Source of the DNA: Fulvia fulva
Taxonomy: Eukaryota; Ascomycota; Dothideomycetes; Mycosphaerellales; Mycosphaerellaceae
Assembly (NCBI RefSeq): GCF_020509005.1
Contig: NC_063021.1
Coordinates: forward strand, 3,534,001-3,598,000
Direction of reading: 5' to 3'
Length of the DNA: 64,000 nt
Positions 11,410-22,555 of this stretch are shown one piece after another. Each line of letters begins with the position of its first letter. The stretch's first letter is position 1. The notes beneath the pieces were generated by a model. That model saw only the letters and a list, made by a program, of their open reading frames with translations. It was not told where the DNA came from and ran no database searches. Made by a program: the position numbers and the translations under genes.

Positions 11410-11644
11410 TGTTAAATAGGTACGGGTAGATAGTAGCGGAGTAGAGTAATAGATCAATCTTTAACTAACTAATAGCACGAGTATATAGCAATATATCAGG
11501 AACCAATATGTTGATTATGTTAGATGTCTATCTAAGCTAAAGGGGAGAGAAGGTATCTCCCTATAAGCTAAGTTATCGTAGATGCCTTAGGCTACTAGAT
11601 CACTTCCTAATTGTTGACTCCCTTTGAGATGCTACATCTTAACA
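11410..11644 (-). repeat. Copia-R 3' LTR
   Basis: 235 bp, bounded by TGTTAA (11410) and TTAACA (11644), collinear with the Copia-F LTRs in reverse. Compared with those it has many extra TpA sites, as expected from RIP. The left flank is Gypsy-1 RT sequence. Confidence 0.85.
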
Positions 11645-13336
11645 CTCCTACTTATCTCGTATAGGAGGTTATAGTCTGCTCACTTCCTGTTAATAGTACT
11701 TAGACCTTTTTATGACAGGTTTAGCTAGCTTATAAACCTCTAGAAGTGTAGACTAGTCTTTAGTTTTATAAACCCGTCTGTAACTATCTTAGAGGTTAGG
11801 GTGTACTTAACAGTAATAAGCCTTCTCTACTAAAGTTTCCTAACAGCGTTATAGGCAATGTCAATGTGCTTCGACTTGTTATAAATATAGACATCTTTTA
11901 CTAGGGTGAGGGCAGCTTGATTGTTACCTCTTAATTAGACTAGTCTTAAATTTGATATAGTCTCCTAGTTTCTAGTGATTCTTAGTTAATAGGAACAGTC
12001 TCCTACTAACTCTAGACAATCTATTTCTCTTAGTAGTAAAGCTAGGAATTAGGACTACTTTGTATATATATTTATAGCTATGTATTTAGCCTCTATTATA
12101 GATGTTGCTACAGACTTTTGCTTCTTGCTCATCTAAGAAACTAGTGCCCTACAGAGGAAGAAGACATACCTAAGGATTGAGACTCTGTCTGCTTTGTCTA
12201 TTGTATAATCAGAATCACAGTATCTAATAAGGTGTCCTTTTCTAGACTTTAAGAACTGAAGTCCTAGATTAGGGTATGATCTTAGGTACCTAGTGATCTT
12301 CTTCAAAGCCTTTATATAGTAGGTGGATAGGTCACTTATAAATGAGCTTATCCTTCCTAGGGAAAAAGCAATGTCTGGCCTTATAATTATTACTAGCTAT
12401 ATCTAAGTACTATTAATACTCTAGTACTCTGCCTTGTTACACCTCTTATCTATATGGCTTGAAGGTTTAAGGGCCTTATAGCTGTCTATAGGTGAGTGTG
12501 TAGGTGCTGCCTTCTTATAGTTCATTCCTATCTTAGCTAGGCTGTCCCTAACAAAGTGTCCTTAGTCAAGTTTTAGGATTCCTCTCTTCCTGTCCCTTAT
12601 AACTCTTATACTAAGGATCTTTTCAGGTTTATCTAGATCTTTGATCTTGAAGATCTTGCTAAGTTCTCTTTTAAACTAGAGAACATCTGTCAACTTTAGT
12701 ATAGTAATTAGAATGTTATTTATATATATAAGGATTATAATCTCCCTCTTCTTATAGATAAGTAGACATAGATCTACTTCTAACTATGTGAATCTAATCT
12801 CTCTAAGCTTTGACATATAGAGTTGATTCTAATCTCTAGCTACTTACTTAAGTCTATATAAACTTTTAAGGATTTTGAACACTATATTTAGTAGAAGCTC
12901 AACTCCTAGTAGTAGTAACATGAAGATGTCTTTATAGAGGGTGCTTTTTGTGAATGCATTGTTCATATCCACTTAGTAAAGATGAAGATCCTTCTTACAT
13001 ATAATAGCTATAAACACCCTAAGGGTGTCCTGTCTTACTATAGGTACAAATGTCTCTATAAAGTCACCACTAAACTTCTATAAGAAGCCCCTTGTAACTA
13101 GTCTAGCCTTGAACTTTTTAATAGCTCTACTAATGCTTCTCTTAATATCAAAGACCTATCTTAATGTAACCAGATTTGCTCCTTTTAGTAGAATAGAATT
13201 TTCCTAGGTATTGCTACTCTATAGAGCATCTAGTTCCTTTTAGATTGCTTCCTTCTAAAGATGTCCCCATTTCTTGTTATTTATAGCATCCTTATAGGAT
13301 TTTGGAATTAGGACCTCTTACTTATATATAATAGCT

Positions 13337-14410
13337 AGTCGACGACGAGAATCACCTGTACGTAGTGTCGGCTACGAACCTCTCGTCTAGCTACGAGAGA
13401 GCCAAGTATTCTCACGCTAGAGCGTCGTGGGCGCGACGGGCGCGTAGCGTAGGCGAAGCCGCGGCGAACAGAGGACTACTAGCAAAACGGGTATGAAAAC
13501 TATCCGACGAGCGTGTACTCGTGTCGGGAGCGAGTCCCTCTTCTTTCTACGTGTAAGAAGGGCGCGGAACCGTGGCCTATACGCTCGATAGGACACCTCT
13601 AGTATAAGTACAGAATTTTCACCTCCGGAGACCGCAATCCGAGCGGGCTAAGCGACGAATATTAGACGAGCGGACTACAGAACAACAATTAAGCGGACTA
13701 TGTAACGGCGTCGAGCGGACTACGAAACAATCTAGTGTTTGCTAGCGGGCAATGCGGTGGGTAGGTAGACACGCGACGAAGCCTATAAGGGCCTATTAAA
13801 TACCCGGTATAGGAACGAGGGTTTTGCCTAAGGCACTGCCTGTCCCGCTACATAACGCACCTAGTCTGACATAGTAGATTGCGACGAGGAAAAGACGATA
13901 GCCTAAGCAAGGAAAAGACGGCTATTAGGACGGGGAAAAGACGTACAATGCAAGTGGATTAGTTCTATGATCGGGGAGGATCGAGGGCAGGGTGATAAGG
14001 AACTTCATATTGGTTAGTAGGTGGAAACGTAAGGAGTACGCTGCCCGGCGTGGTGTGTGCCCCGAGCAAACCTGCGAGGCATAGACGGCCGCTTTCTAGA
14101 GATAGGCTGCGGTAACGCGAAGGGCGTCAAAACCTAGGGCGTAGTGTACACTAGTAGCGACGGCTAACACTGTCTATACAGCCCGAGAGGACGGATGCGC
14201 ATGTCGGTCAATAGAGAGCACTAAAGGGCTCAGGCCTATAGAGGTGGATATTGGCTTAAGGAGCAAATAGGGAGGGAGGGCGTAGAGGGAAGCTTTTGCT
14301 CCGGGCTAACCTCTCGAAACGAGGCTACACGGTGGTGCTAGATGAGTAGGAAAGCGCGGTTAAGACTTGTCACCTTATCTCGTAGCTAGCTTACTAAATA
14401 CGATTCCTTC
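13337..14410 (+). other. Unique GC/CpG-rich 5' segment of LINE-D
   Basis: It is bounded on the left by the TSD and on the right by the RT sequence common to the other LINEs (breakpoint about 14404-14415, with a short shared TTCCTTA). It contains three copies of GGAAAAGACG (13888, 13911, 13934) and three degenerate units around GAGCGGACTAC (13665-13730). No ORF is convincing. It could be a different LINE 5' UTR/promoter, a template-switched host transcript or a separate repeat. Confidence 0.6.
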
Positions 14411-15947
14411 CTTACTAGACATATCGGGAGCCTTCGACTACGTGTCACACCCGCGGCTACTCTACATCCTAAGGTCGAAAGGACTCCCTAAGTGGCTTGT
14501 TAACTTCGTACGGTCCTACCTCCAAAACCGTAGTACGTCGATCCTAGTCGGCTAGTACAGAAGCCCATTTTAAGTAGTCTACACTAGAATCCCGTAAGGC
14601 TCAACGCTAGCACCTATTCTGTTCCTCTTCTTTATAGCGACGCTACTCCCAGCCCTAGAATCCTAGAACACCGCTACGAGCGGCTTCGTAGACGACACAA
14701 ACATCCTAGCGTAGTCTTCCTCGACTAAGGAGAACTGTAGGCTACTAGAAGAGAAGCACAAGATCTGCGAGGACTAGGCTAGGAGGCACGGGGCTCGGTT
14801 TGCCCTAGAAAAGTACAATCTGATACACTTTACGCGCCGGCTACGGTTCTACAATATACAAGCTTCTATCTAGATATAGGGGCACACGACTAACCCGGCA
14901 AATCAGCTTAGGATCCTCGGACTATAGGTAGACCCGGCGCTACGGTGGAGGAAGCACGTATAGGCAATATTACGGAAAGCTGAACAGAATATAGCATCAT
15001 ACTAGAGGCTCACTACGTCTATATAGGGGGCGGACTTCCGGCAGTCACGACTTCTATATACGGCTATTGTACGGCCAGTCCTTACCTATAGCAGCCAAGT
15101 GTAGTCCTTAGGCGAGAGGGCCTGCCTATCGAAGGGACTCGTCGCGCCGCTAGCGAAGATCCAAAACCAATGCCTAAGGAAGGTCACCGGGGCATATAAG
15201 TCGACACTAACGAGGATGCTTAAGTACGAGACCGCTATACCGCCGATCGACCTATACATCTAGGGACTACGGACCTCCTACTTAGGCAAGTCGGCACAGT
15301 ACCTAGTATAGAAGGTCATCGCTAGTGCAGTCGCAAGGGCCCGCGAATCAGTACTAGCGTATAGGGGCATTCGACCCGGAAACGAGCCGAACTACCGGGT
15401 AAGGGACGAACAGCTAGCAACATAATAGGAAGGTAAGAAATCGTTTGTAGAGCAACTATAGAAAGAGAGGTGGAACAACCAGGTTGTAGGGCATAGTGGA
15501 CGCCCTTAGCTAGCGGGACAACCTAAGGAATGGTCAGCTACAAAATCCGCGGTCAAGTACTACCCGAAGCTCATCCACTACCGCCTTACGAGGGCATAGA
15601 GTAGTATAGCAACCCAACTGCGAAGCGAACACATCGGCCTCTAGGGGTACCTATTATAGAGGAAGGTTCTAGGATACACGAATACTAGCTGCCCCTACGG
15701 CTATCGCTCCTAGAACGTACGGTACGCACTCCTCGTCTGTCCGAGGTGGTCGCTAGGAAGGGGGGAGTGGATAGCAAAGGCGAGGAACCGGACGATTAGG
15801 GCACTTCTTAACAACGCTAAGGACCTACGGCGCATTACGAACTAGATACTAGAGAAGGGCTGGCTAGAATAGTACCGCCTAGTAGGAATAGTACGGGAAG
15901 AGAGGACACGACGTAGCGCGACGAGACCGGCTAGGAGCGGGGGCTAA
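14411..15947 (+). pseudogene. LINE-D ORF2 remnant (RT and C-terminal zinc knuckle)
   Basis: It starts inside RT at LDISGAFDYVSH, continues through the catalytic FVDD (14685-14696) and the thumb, and ends with a C-terminal Cys/His motif (CPYGYRS...VRYALLVCP near 15690) and a TAA at 15945. The RT start is intact for about 60 codons before the first stop, fewer stops than in the sister copies. No RNase H domain is visible in this family. Confidence 0.75.
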
Positions 15948-16808
15948 CGGGGTAGTGATATAGACTACGTACGTTTAGAGGGAAAGCTAAACTAGACAAG
16001 GAGTAGTCGGGGGCGGGAAGGGTTTTCACCTATTCGGGTTTCCCTTTGTATATAACAATAGATATATACCTATATAGGCCGGATAGGGTCCTAGAACAGG
16101 GGAATAACAAATCTATCTATCTATATATAATAGCTTCTACAGTTGCTATAAAGGCTATTTCCTTAACTTCTTCTAGGAATTCGCTATCCTATAGTATTGA
16201 ACTGTCCACTAATTACATAGCTACAAAGAAAGCTTAGTAAAAAGCAGCAAGGTTCTCTAAGATGTCTATTGCTTCTCCCACTTTAGTAGTTAGTTCGGGC
16301 TTAGAGACTATAGATTTTAGGGCTTTCTATTTCATGTTATAGCCCTTAACATTATAGTCAGCCTTTCTCTTTCTAAGGGATAATTTAGGGACCGTCACTT
16401 ATGACCTAGTAACGTCTATTTCCTAGGGATCTAGGGAGCTTCTCTTAATTAGCTGATCAATTTTCTGAAATTCCCCTACGTTCTCTAGAGGTTAGGGAAG
16501 TTATATAAACAGCTTTCTCGGCTGAGCGACTTTAGGGCTCTCAATTAGCTGATCTATTTCGGAGATGCTCTAATAGACGCCTAAATAGTAGGTAGATTGT
16601 CCTAAGGATACGTTCTTCCTCGGCCTTCCTAAGGGCTTCCTAGCTAGTGTACTACTTAGTAGATTTAATGTTAGAACATTGAGACCTATATCACCTCTAG
16701 GCTAGTCCTTAAAGAAGTCTATATATATATATTGTTTAACAGCTCTTATATCTAGTTCCTAAAAGAGCTAGGCTTTAGCTATGTTTTTAATATACCTAAT
16801 AAACACTG

Positions 16809-17043
16809 TGTTAAGATGTAGCATCTCAAAGGGAGTCAACAATCAGGAAGTGATCTGGCAGCCTAAGGCATCTACGATGACTCAGCTTGTAGGGAGATAC
16901 CTTCTCTCCCCTTTAGCTTAGATAGACATCCAACACAATCAACATATTGGTTCCTGATATATTGCTGCATGCTCGTGCTATTAGTCAGTTGAAGATTGAT
17001 CTCTTACTCCACTCCGCTGCCATCCACCCGTACCTGTTTAACA
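16809..17043 (+). repeat. Copia-F 5' LTR
   Basis: 235 bp from TGTTAAGATG to CTGTTTAACA, same length as the 3' LTR. It differs from it at about 12 positions, all transitions in CpA/TpG/TpA context. Confidence 0.92.
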
Positions 17044-17057
17044 GGTTATGAGCCCGG
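17044..17057 (+). other. Copia-F primer binding site (initiator tRNA-Met, internal)
   Basis: GGTTATGAGCCCGG directly follows the 5' LTR. It is complementary to the anticodon stem-loop of eukaryotic initiator tRNA-Met (around the CAU anticodon), as in Drosophila copia, where a tRNA 5' half primes reverse transcription. The match was recognised from known tRNA structure and not computed. Confidence 0.75.
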
Positions 17058-17458
17058 GTTTGTGCAGGAATAAGAGCAACCTATATCAGTACAGGTTACT
17101 TGTATCCCTTGCTATCGTAGCAGAAAACATCTGGGAATCAGAAGTCTACCCCGTCTATCCTATCAAGGAGCTTAGTTCGATACTAAGTGATAGGTAACCT
17201 AGACAAGGACTCTGTGCGGCTTACTTAAAGCCAATACCTTGAAGATACTCTGTAGGCAGAACTGCATCGAGATACTATCAAGAAGGACTTCAAGTAAGTC
17301 ATTTGAAGCTCTGCTAGGAGAGACAGACCTGTGTCCTAGCCCCGAGACCTCACACCGCTCCTTCTTTACTTTACCAAGCAGGCCTTAGTATCCACACCTA
17401 CGAACTTTCCCATTCTACACCAGAAGCCTCAGCAGGATCTGAGCCACCACCTTGGAAC

Positions 17459-20400
17459 ATACACACCTTGTTTCATTACATCCCATTTATTATAGATCCA
17501 TACCAAGAGAAGACAGAGGAGAAGGGAGGCAAAATCCCAATTCTTGGGAGGGACAATTGGAAGAGATGGTTCAACCTTCAGAGATACAAGATGGAGAGCC
17601 AATCAGCATTCTTTGCAATTGATGACCTAATGGAAGTGTCTTTTGACAACATCAAGGGCAAGACTCTGAAACTCCAAGAAGAGGCTACAACCAAAGAGAT
17701 CCTCAATACGCCAACATGGACAAGACACAATGCAGTATGCAACTTCAGTATCCTTAGTAGGATCACAGAAGAAGATGAATTTGAGCTTGAGGGCTCATGT
17801 GAATCTGGAAGAGCTGCTGAGAAGTGGGTGTATCTCTGGAACAAGTATAGCCAGGTGCTACCAACCCATGCACATGAGCTCACAAAGCAATTTGTGACCT
17901 TTGAGATGAGTGAAGAGTTCACCATCAGATCTGCATGGACACACCTGGTTTCTCTTGGAAAAAGGATTGCTGATGTTGACCCAGAGGGTCAGCATTACAG
18001 GAAAGCTGATGTGAGGATGACCCAGCTCTTAAGCTCACTGCCACCTGACTACCATGTAGCCAGGGATACTATCATGGCTCAGCCAAAGATGGATCATGAA
18101 AGGACCTTAAAGATCCTTGAAGCTCAAGAAGCCAGGTTGGATCCCTCTAAGGCTGAGTATGGCATGGCAGCCACCTGGGTCAAGCCCTCAGGTCTAGCAA
18201 GACCACTCTCCTGCCTTCTCTGTGAGAAGGATCATCTGATCAAGGACTGCCCTAGTTTGCCTGAGGCAAGAAAGGTCCTTAGATCTCATTCCCAACCACC
18301 ATCTTCCCAGAATACAACACATGTCAAGAAGAAGAGAACTCCACCACCCACTTCAAGGAGGACACCAAGAGAGAAGTCCTCTATGGAAGAACTTAAGAAA
18401 ATGGTGAAGAAACTCAGCTCTGACATGCTGTCACTCCAGAAGAACCAGGCCCAGTCTTATACCTCTAAAGTAAAGAAGACTGGAAAAGGTTTCTCCGCCC
18501 AAGAGTCACCATGCAGCTCATCCCCAGAGACAATGTCTGATGATGATGAGTATGATGAAGTGGCTCACTCAACTGCAGAAGTCCAAGGCAAGTTCCCCTC
18601 GTCAGAGTGGTTACTTGACTCCTGTGCTTCATCCCATATGACTGACCAAAGCTGCCTCTTTAGATCTATGACTCCCTTGACAAGGAAGAAATGGATCAAA
18701 GTGGGAGGTGGGTTTTTATTGGCCACTCATATTGGGAATGCAGAGATGAGTGGGAGAGCTGGCAGAAAAGTTGTTTTGGAAGATGTCCTGCTTGTACCCA
18801 AGCTAGGAGTGAACCTGGTTTCATGGAACCAGTTTAGCAAGCAGTTTGGTGTGCAACCTCCATCATTTTCTCTTGTTTCCCCCTCTGGTGAGACTGTTGT
18901 CCAGACAAAGCTCCTTGGGGGGGTTCCATTCATTGATGAGATTTCTCCTCTCCTACAAGAACGGGCACATTACTCATCATGTGCACCACCAATGGAGAAT
19001 GCCTTTGTGACTGCTCAATCAGAGACCGACCTGAAGCAGTGGGAGCTTTGACATAGAAGATTTGCACACTTTGGGAAGAATTTGCTCCAGAATCTTCACA
19101 AGGTAACAGACTTGAAAGAACCCATTCCTATCCCTAAGGATGGCTTTCACCAGTGCAGAGTATGCTCAATAGCAAAGATGAAGAAGTACAAAGGCAAAGT
19201 TACAGAGAGAAGACCTGAAAGACTTGCCCTTGTATCTATTGACATATGTGGCCCACTACCAATCTCAAGACTAGGATTCAAATACTGGCTTGAGATTGTT
19301 GACAACTTCTCTAGGAAGAAGTGGACCTTTCCTCTTAGGAAAAGAGAAGATGCTCCAGTTGCTCTCCAGAACTGGAAGATCAAAGCAGAGAGGAAATCAT
19401 CAGCGCAGCTGAAAGCAGTAAGACTTGACAATGTAAAAGAACTTATTGCATTAGTGAAGCAGTGGGAGAAGGATTTGGGGATTGGGCTCGAGCCGACTGA
19501 GGCATACAACTCTCTACAGAATGGACCAGTTGAGAGGTCAATACAAACCTCAGAGGACTCTATAAGGGCAATGCTTGAAGAGGCTAAAATGCCGGTTGAA
19601 TTTTGGCCTGAAGCACTAGAGGCCCAAACTTATATAAGGAACAAACTGCCAAATGGCCCAGATTACGATGGGTTCAAGGTTTTACCAGATGAGGCTTTTG
19701 ATGGTATCAAACCGACCATCAACCATTTGAAAGTTTGGGGATACAAAGCTGTTGTCTATATGGACACAAGATCCCAACCTCAATGGGCAAGAAGTGACAA
19801 GCTAATGAATAGGGGTAAAGAAGCAGTGTTTATTAGGTATGTTGAAAACACAGCTAAAGCCTGGCTCTTTTGGGAACCAGACATGAGAGCTGTTAAACAA
19901 CACACACATGCAGATTTCTTTGAGGACCAGCCTGGAGGTGATATGGGTCTCAATGTTCCAACATTGAATCTACCAAGCAGTGCACCAGCTAGGAAGCCCT
20001 TAGGAAGGCCGAGGAAGAACGTATCCTTAGGACAATCTACCTACCATTCAGGCGTCCATCAGAGCCCCCCCGAAATAGATCAGCCAATTGAGAGCCCTAA
20101 AGTCGCTCAGCCGAGAAAGCTGTTTGTGCAACTTCCCTAGCCTCCGGAGAACGTAGGGGAATTTCAGAAAATCGATCAGCCAATTGAGAGAAGCTCCCTA
20201 GATCCCTAGGAAATAGACGTTACTAGGTCACAAGTGACGGTCCCTAAATCATCCCTTGGAAAGAGAAAGGCTGACTATGATGTTGAGGGCTATGACATGA
20301 AACAGAAAGCCCCAAAATCCATAGTCCCGAAGCCCGAACTAACCACTGAAGTGGGAGAAGCAATGGACCTCTCAGAGAACCTTGCTGCTTTTCACCAAGC

Positions 20401-22123
20401 TTTCTTTGTAGCCATACAATCAGTGGACAGTTCAATACCATAGGATAGCGAATTCCTGGAAGAAGTTGAGGAAATGGCCTTTGCAGCAACTGTAGAAGCC
20501 ATTGCATACAAGCAAGAGGTCCCAATTCCAAAATCCTACAAGGATGCTGTGAATGACAAGAAATAGGGACATCTTGAGAAGGAAGCAATCCAAAAGGAAC
20601 TAAATGCTCTACAGAGTAACAACACCTGGGAAAATTCTGTTCCACCAAAAGGAGCAAATCTGGTTACATCAAGATGGGTCTTTGATATTAAGAGAAGCAT
20701 TAGTGGAGCCATTGAAAAGTTCAAGGCTAGACTAGTTGCAAGGGGCTTCTTACAGAAGTTTGGTGTTGACTTTATGGAGACATTTGCACCTACAGTAAGA
20801 CAGGACACCCTTAGGGTGTTTATGGCTATTGTGTGTAAGAAGGATCTTCATCTTCACCAAGTGGATGTGAACAATGCATTCACAGAAAGCACCCTCCATA
20901 AAGACATCTTCATGTTACTACCACCAGGAGTTGAGCTTCCACCAAACATGGTGTTCAAAATCCTCAAAAGCTTGTATGGACTTAAGCAAGCAGCTAGAGA
21001 TTGGAATCAACTCTGTGTGTTAAAGCTCAGAGAGATTGGATTCACACAGTCAGAAGTGGATCCATGCCTACTTATCCATAAGAAGAGGGAGATCATAATC
21101 CTTATATATGTGGATGACATTCCGATTGCTGCACCAAAGTTGACAGATGTTCTCTGGTTCAAAAGAGAACTTGGCAAGATCTTCAAGATCAAAGATCTAG
21201 GTGAACCTGAAAAGATCCTTGGCATGAGAGTCACAAGGGACAGGAAGAGAGGAATCCTGAAACTTGACCAAGGACACTTTGTTAGGGACAGCCTAGCCAA
21301 GATGGGAATGAACCATGAGAAGGCAGCACCTACACACTCACCCATGGACAGCTATGAGGCCCTCAAACCTTCAAGCCACATAGATGAGAGGTGTGACAAG
21401 GCAGAGTACCAGAGTATTAATGGTACTTGGATGTGGCCAGCAACAATCATAAGGCCAGACATTGCTTTTGCCCTAGGAAGGATGAGCTCATTTGTGAGTG
21501 ACCCATCCACCTACCACATGAAGGCTTTGAAGAAGATCACTAGGTACCTAAGATCATACCCTGATCTAGGACTTCAGTTCTCAAAGTCTGGAAAAGGACA
21601 CCTTATTGGATACTGTGATTCTGATTATGCAATGGACAAAGCAGACAGAGTCTCAATCCTTGGGTATGTCTTCTTCCTCTGTGGGGCACCAGTTTCTTGG
21701 ATGAGCAAGAAGCAAAAGTCTGTAGCAACATCCACAATGGAGGCTGAATACATAGCCATGAATGTATGTGCGAAGCAGTCCTAATTCCTAGCTTCACTGC
21801 TAAGGGAAATGGATTGTCCAGAGTTAGTGGGAGACTGTTCCCATCAACCAAGAATCACTGGAAACCAGGAGACTGTATCAAATTTGAGACCAGTCCAATT
21901 AAGAGGTGACAATCAAGCTGCCCTCACCCTAGTGAAAGATGCACATGTTCATGACAAGTCGAAGCACATTGACATTGCCTATAACGCTGTTAGGAAACTT
22001 TGGTGGAGGAGGCTTATTGCTGTTGAGTACACCCCAACCTCTGAGATGGTTGCAGACGGGTTTACAAAACCAAAGACTGGTCCACACTTCCAGAGGTTTG
22101 TAAGCCAGCTGAACCTGTCATAA
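17459..22123 (+). pseudogene. Copia-F gag-pol polyprotein, interrupted by six stops
   Basis: One frame of about 1,550 codons covers the whole polyprotein. In order: gag with knuckle CLLCEKDHLIKDC (18210-18250); protease LLDSCASSHM near 18610, with Cys where Gly is usual; integrase zinc site H-H-C-C (19052-19175) and core with Asp residues in SIDICGP and RLDN plus Glu in NGPVER; RT with YVDD (about 21108); RNase H with CDSDYA, MEAEY, DNQAAL and HIDIAY. Stops lie at 19049, 20138, about 20206, 20441, 20564 and 21781; each equals a CAG/CAA/TGG codon after a RIP-type change. No ATG opens the frame upstream of MESQSAFF (about 17591), but ATA at 17459 could be a mutated ATG. No frameshift or deletion is visible. 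Confidence 0.9.
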
Positions 22124-22173
22124 AAAGGTCCAAGTACTATTGACAGGAAGTAAGCAGACTGTAACCTCCTATA

Positions 22174-22188
22174 CGAGATGAGTGGGAG
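22174..22188 (+). other. Copia-F polypurine tract
   Basis: The purine-rich GAGATGAGTGGGAG-type stretch immediately before the 3' LTR is the expected plus-strand primer position. Confidence 0.65.
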
Positions 22189-22423
22189 TGTTAAGATGTA
22201 GCATCTCAAAGGGAGTCAACAATCAGGAAGTGATCTAGCAGCCTGAGGTATCCACGATGACTCAGCTTGTAGGGAGATACCTTCTCTCCCCTTTAGCTTA
22301 GATAGACATCCAACACAATCAACATATTGGTTCCTAATATATTGCTACATGCTCGTACTATTAGTCAGTTGAAGATTGATCTCTTACTCCACTCCGCTAC
22401 TATCTACCCGTACCTATTTAATA
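22189..22423 (+). repeat. Copia-F 3' LTR
   Basis: 235 bp, TGTTAAGATG to CTATTTAATA. The terminal CA has become TA by a RIP-type change. It carries more TpA changes than the 5' LTR, mostly in its right half. Confidence 0.92.
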
Positions 22424-22555
22424 GTATTAATATAAAGTAGCTAGGTACGTAGGAAAGAGGAGCGCGAGGTACGCCGAGGTTATATATAGCCGAGGCGCGC
22501 TAGTGACGCGCGGTCACGTGACCTATATACTAGCTGAATGCCTAGGGCCGCAATA
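22424..22555 (-). repeat. Gypsy-3 3' LTR, truncated
   Basis: 132 bp collinear with 46014-46154 (shared GTATTAATATAAAG start, GGTCACGTGACC palindrome and CTAGGGCCG end), followed by a C-rich polypurine-tract complement at 22556-22570. Its distal part is replaced by Copia-F. Confidence 0.8.

Larger units (their letters stand above)
13337..16121 (+). mobile_element. LINE-D: Tad-like LINE with unrelated 5' half
   Basis: Inserted in Copia-R with a 14-bp TSD TATATATAATAGCT (13323-13336 and 16122-16135). The 3' 1.7 kb (from about 14410) is closely similar to the RT-to-tail part of LINE-A, -B and -C and ends in the same ATCT repeat tail. The 5' 1.07 kb has no counterpart in those LINEs. ORF1 and the endonuclease are absent. 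Confidence 0.85.
11410..16808 (-). mobile_element. Copia-R: RIPped, truncated copia copy, split by LINE-D
   Basis: Both pieces (11410-13336 and 16122-16808) are the reverse complement of Copia-F with dense C-to-T/G-to-A changes. The 3' LTR (11410-11644) is complete at 235 bp. The sequence runs leftward-to-rightward from 3' LTR through RNase H, RT and the integrase C-terminus, then stops at 16808 at the point matching Copia-F position about 19829. The rest (gag, protease, most of integrase, 5' LTR) is absent. LINE-D sits inside it with a 14-bp TSD. Confidence 0.85.
11645..16808 (-). pseudogene. Copia-R pol remnant (RNase H, RT, part of integrase)
   Basis: Alignable base by base with the pol of Copia-F. 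For example 12880-12960 is the reverse complement of the RT segment at 20870-20945, and 16740-16808 mirrors 19829-19900. Stops are frequent and come mainly from CAA/CAG. It is interrupted by LINE-D at 13337-16121, within the stretch matching Copia-F position about 20500. A plus-strand open frame at 13025-13207 is only a shadow of RT. Confidence 0.8.
16809..22423 (+). mobile_element. Copia-F: structurally complete Ty1/Copia element
   Basis: 5,615 bp with two 235-bp LTRs (TGTTAA...TTAACA), a primer binding site, one long gag-pol frame and a purine tract before the 3' LTR. It is the least RIPped element here. The flanks do not match: CACTG on the left, inside Copia-R; GTATT on the right, inside the Gypsy-3 LTR. 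There is thus no TSD although both termini are precise. See findings. Confidence 0.92.

Noticed and set aside
13323..16135. LINE insertion as an rDNA-specific (R1/R2-like) element
   Set aside because: Five LINE-type insertions in this window have different AT-rich targets inside transposons; no rDNA sequence is present.
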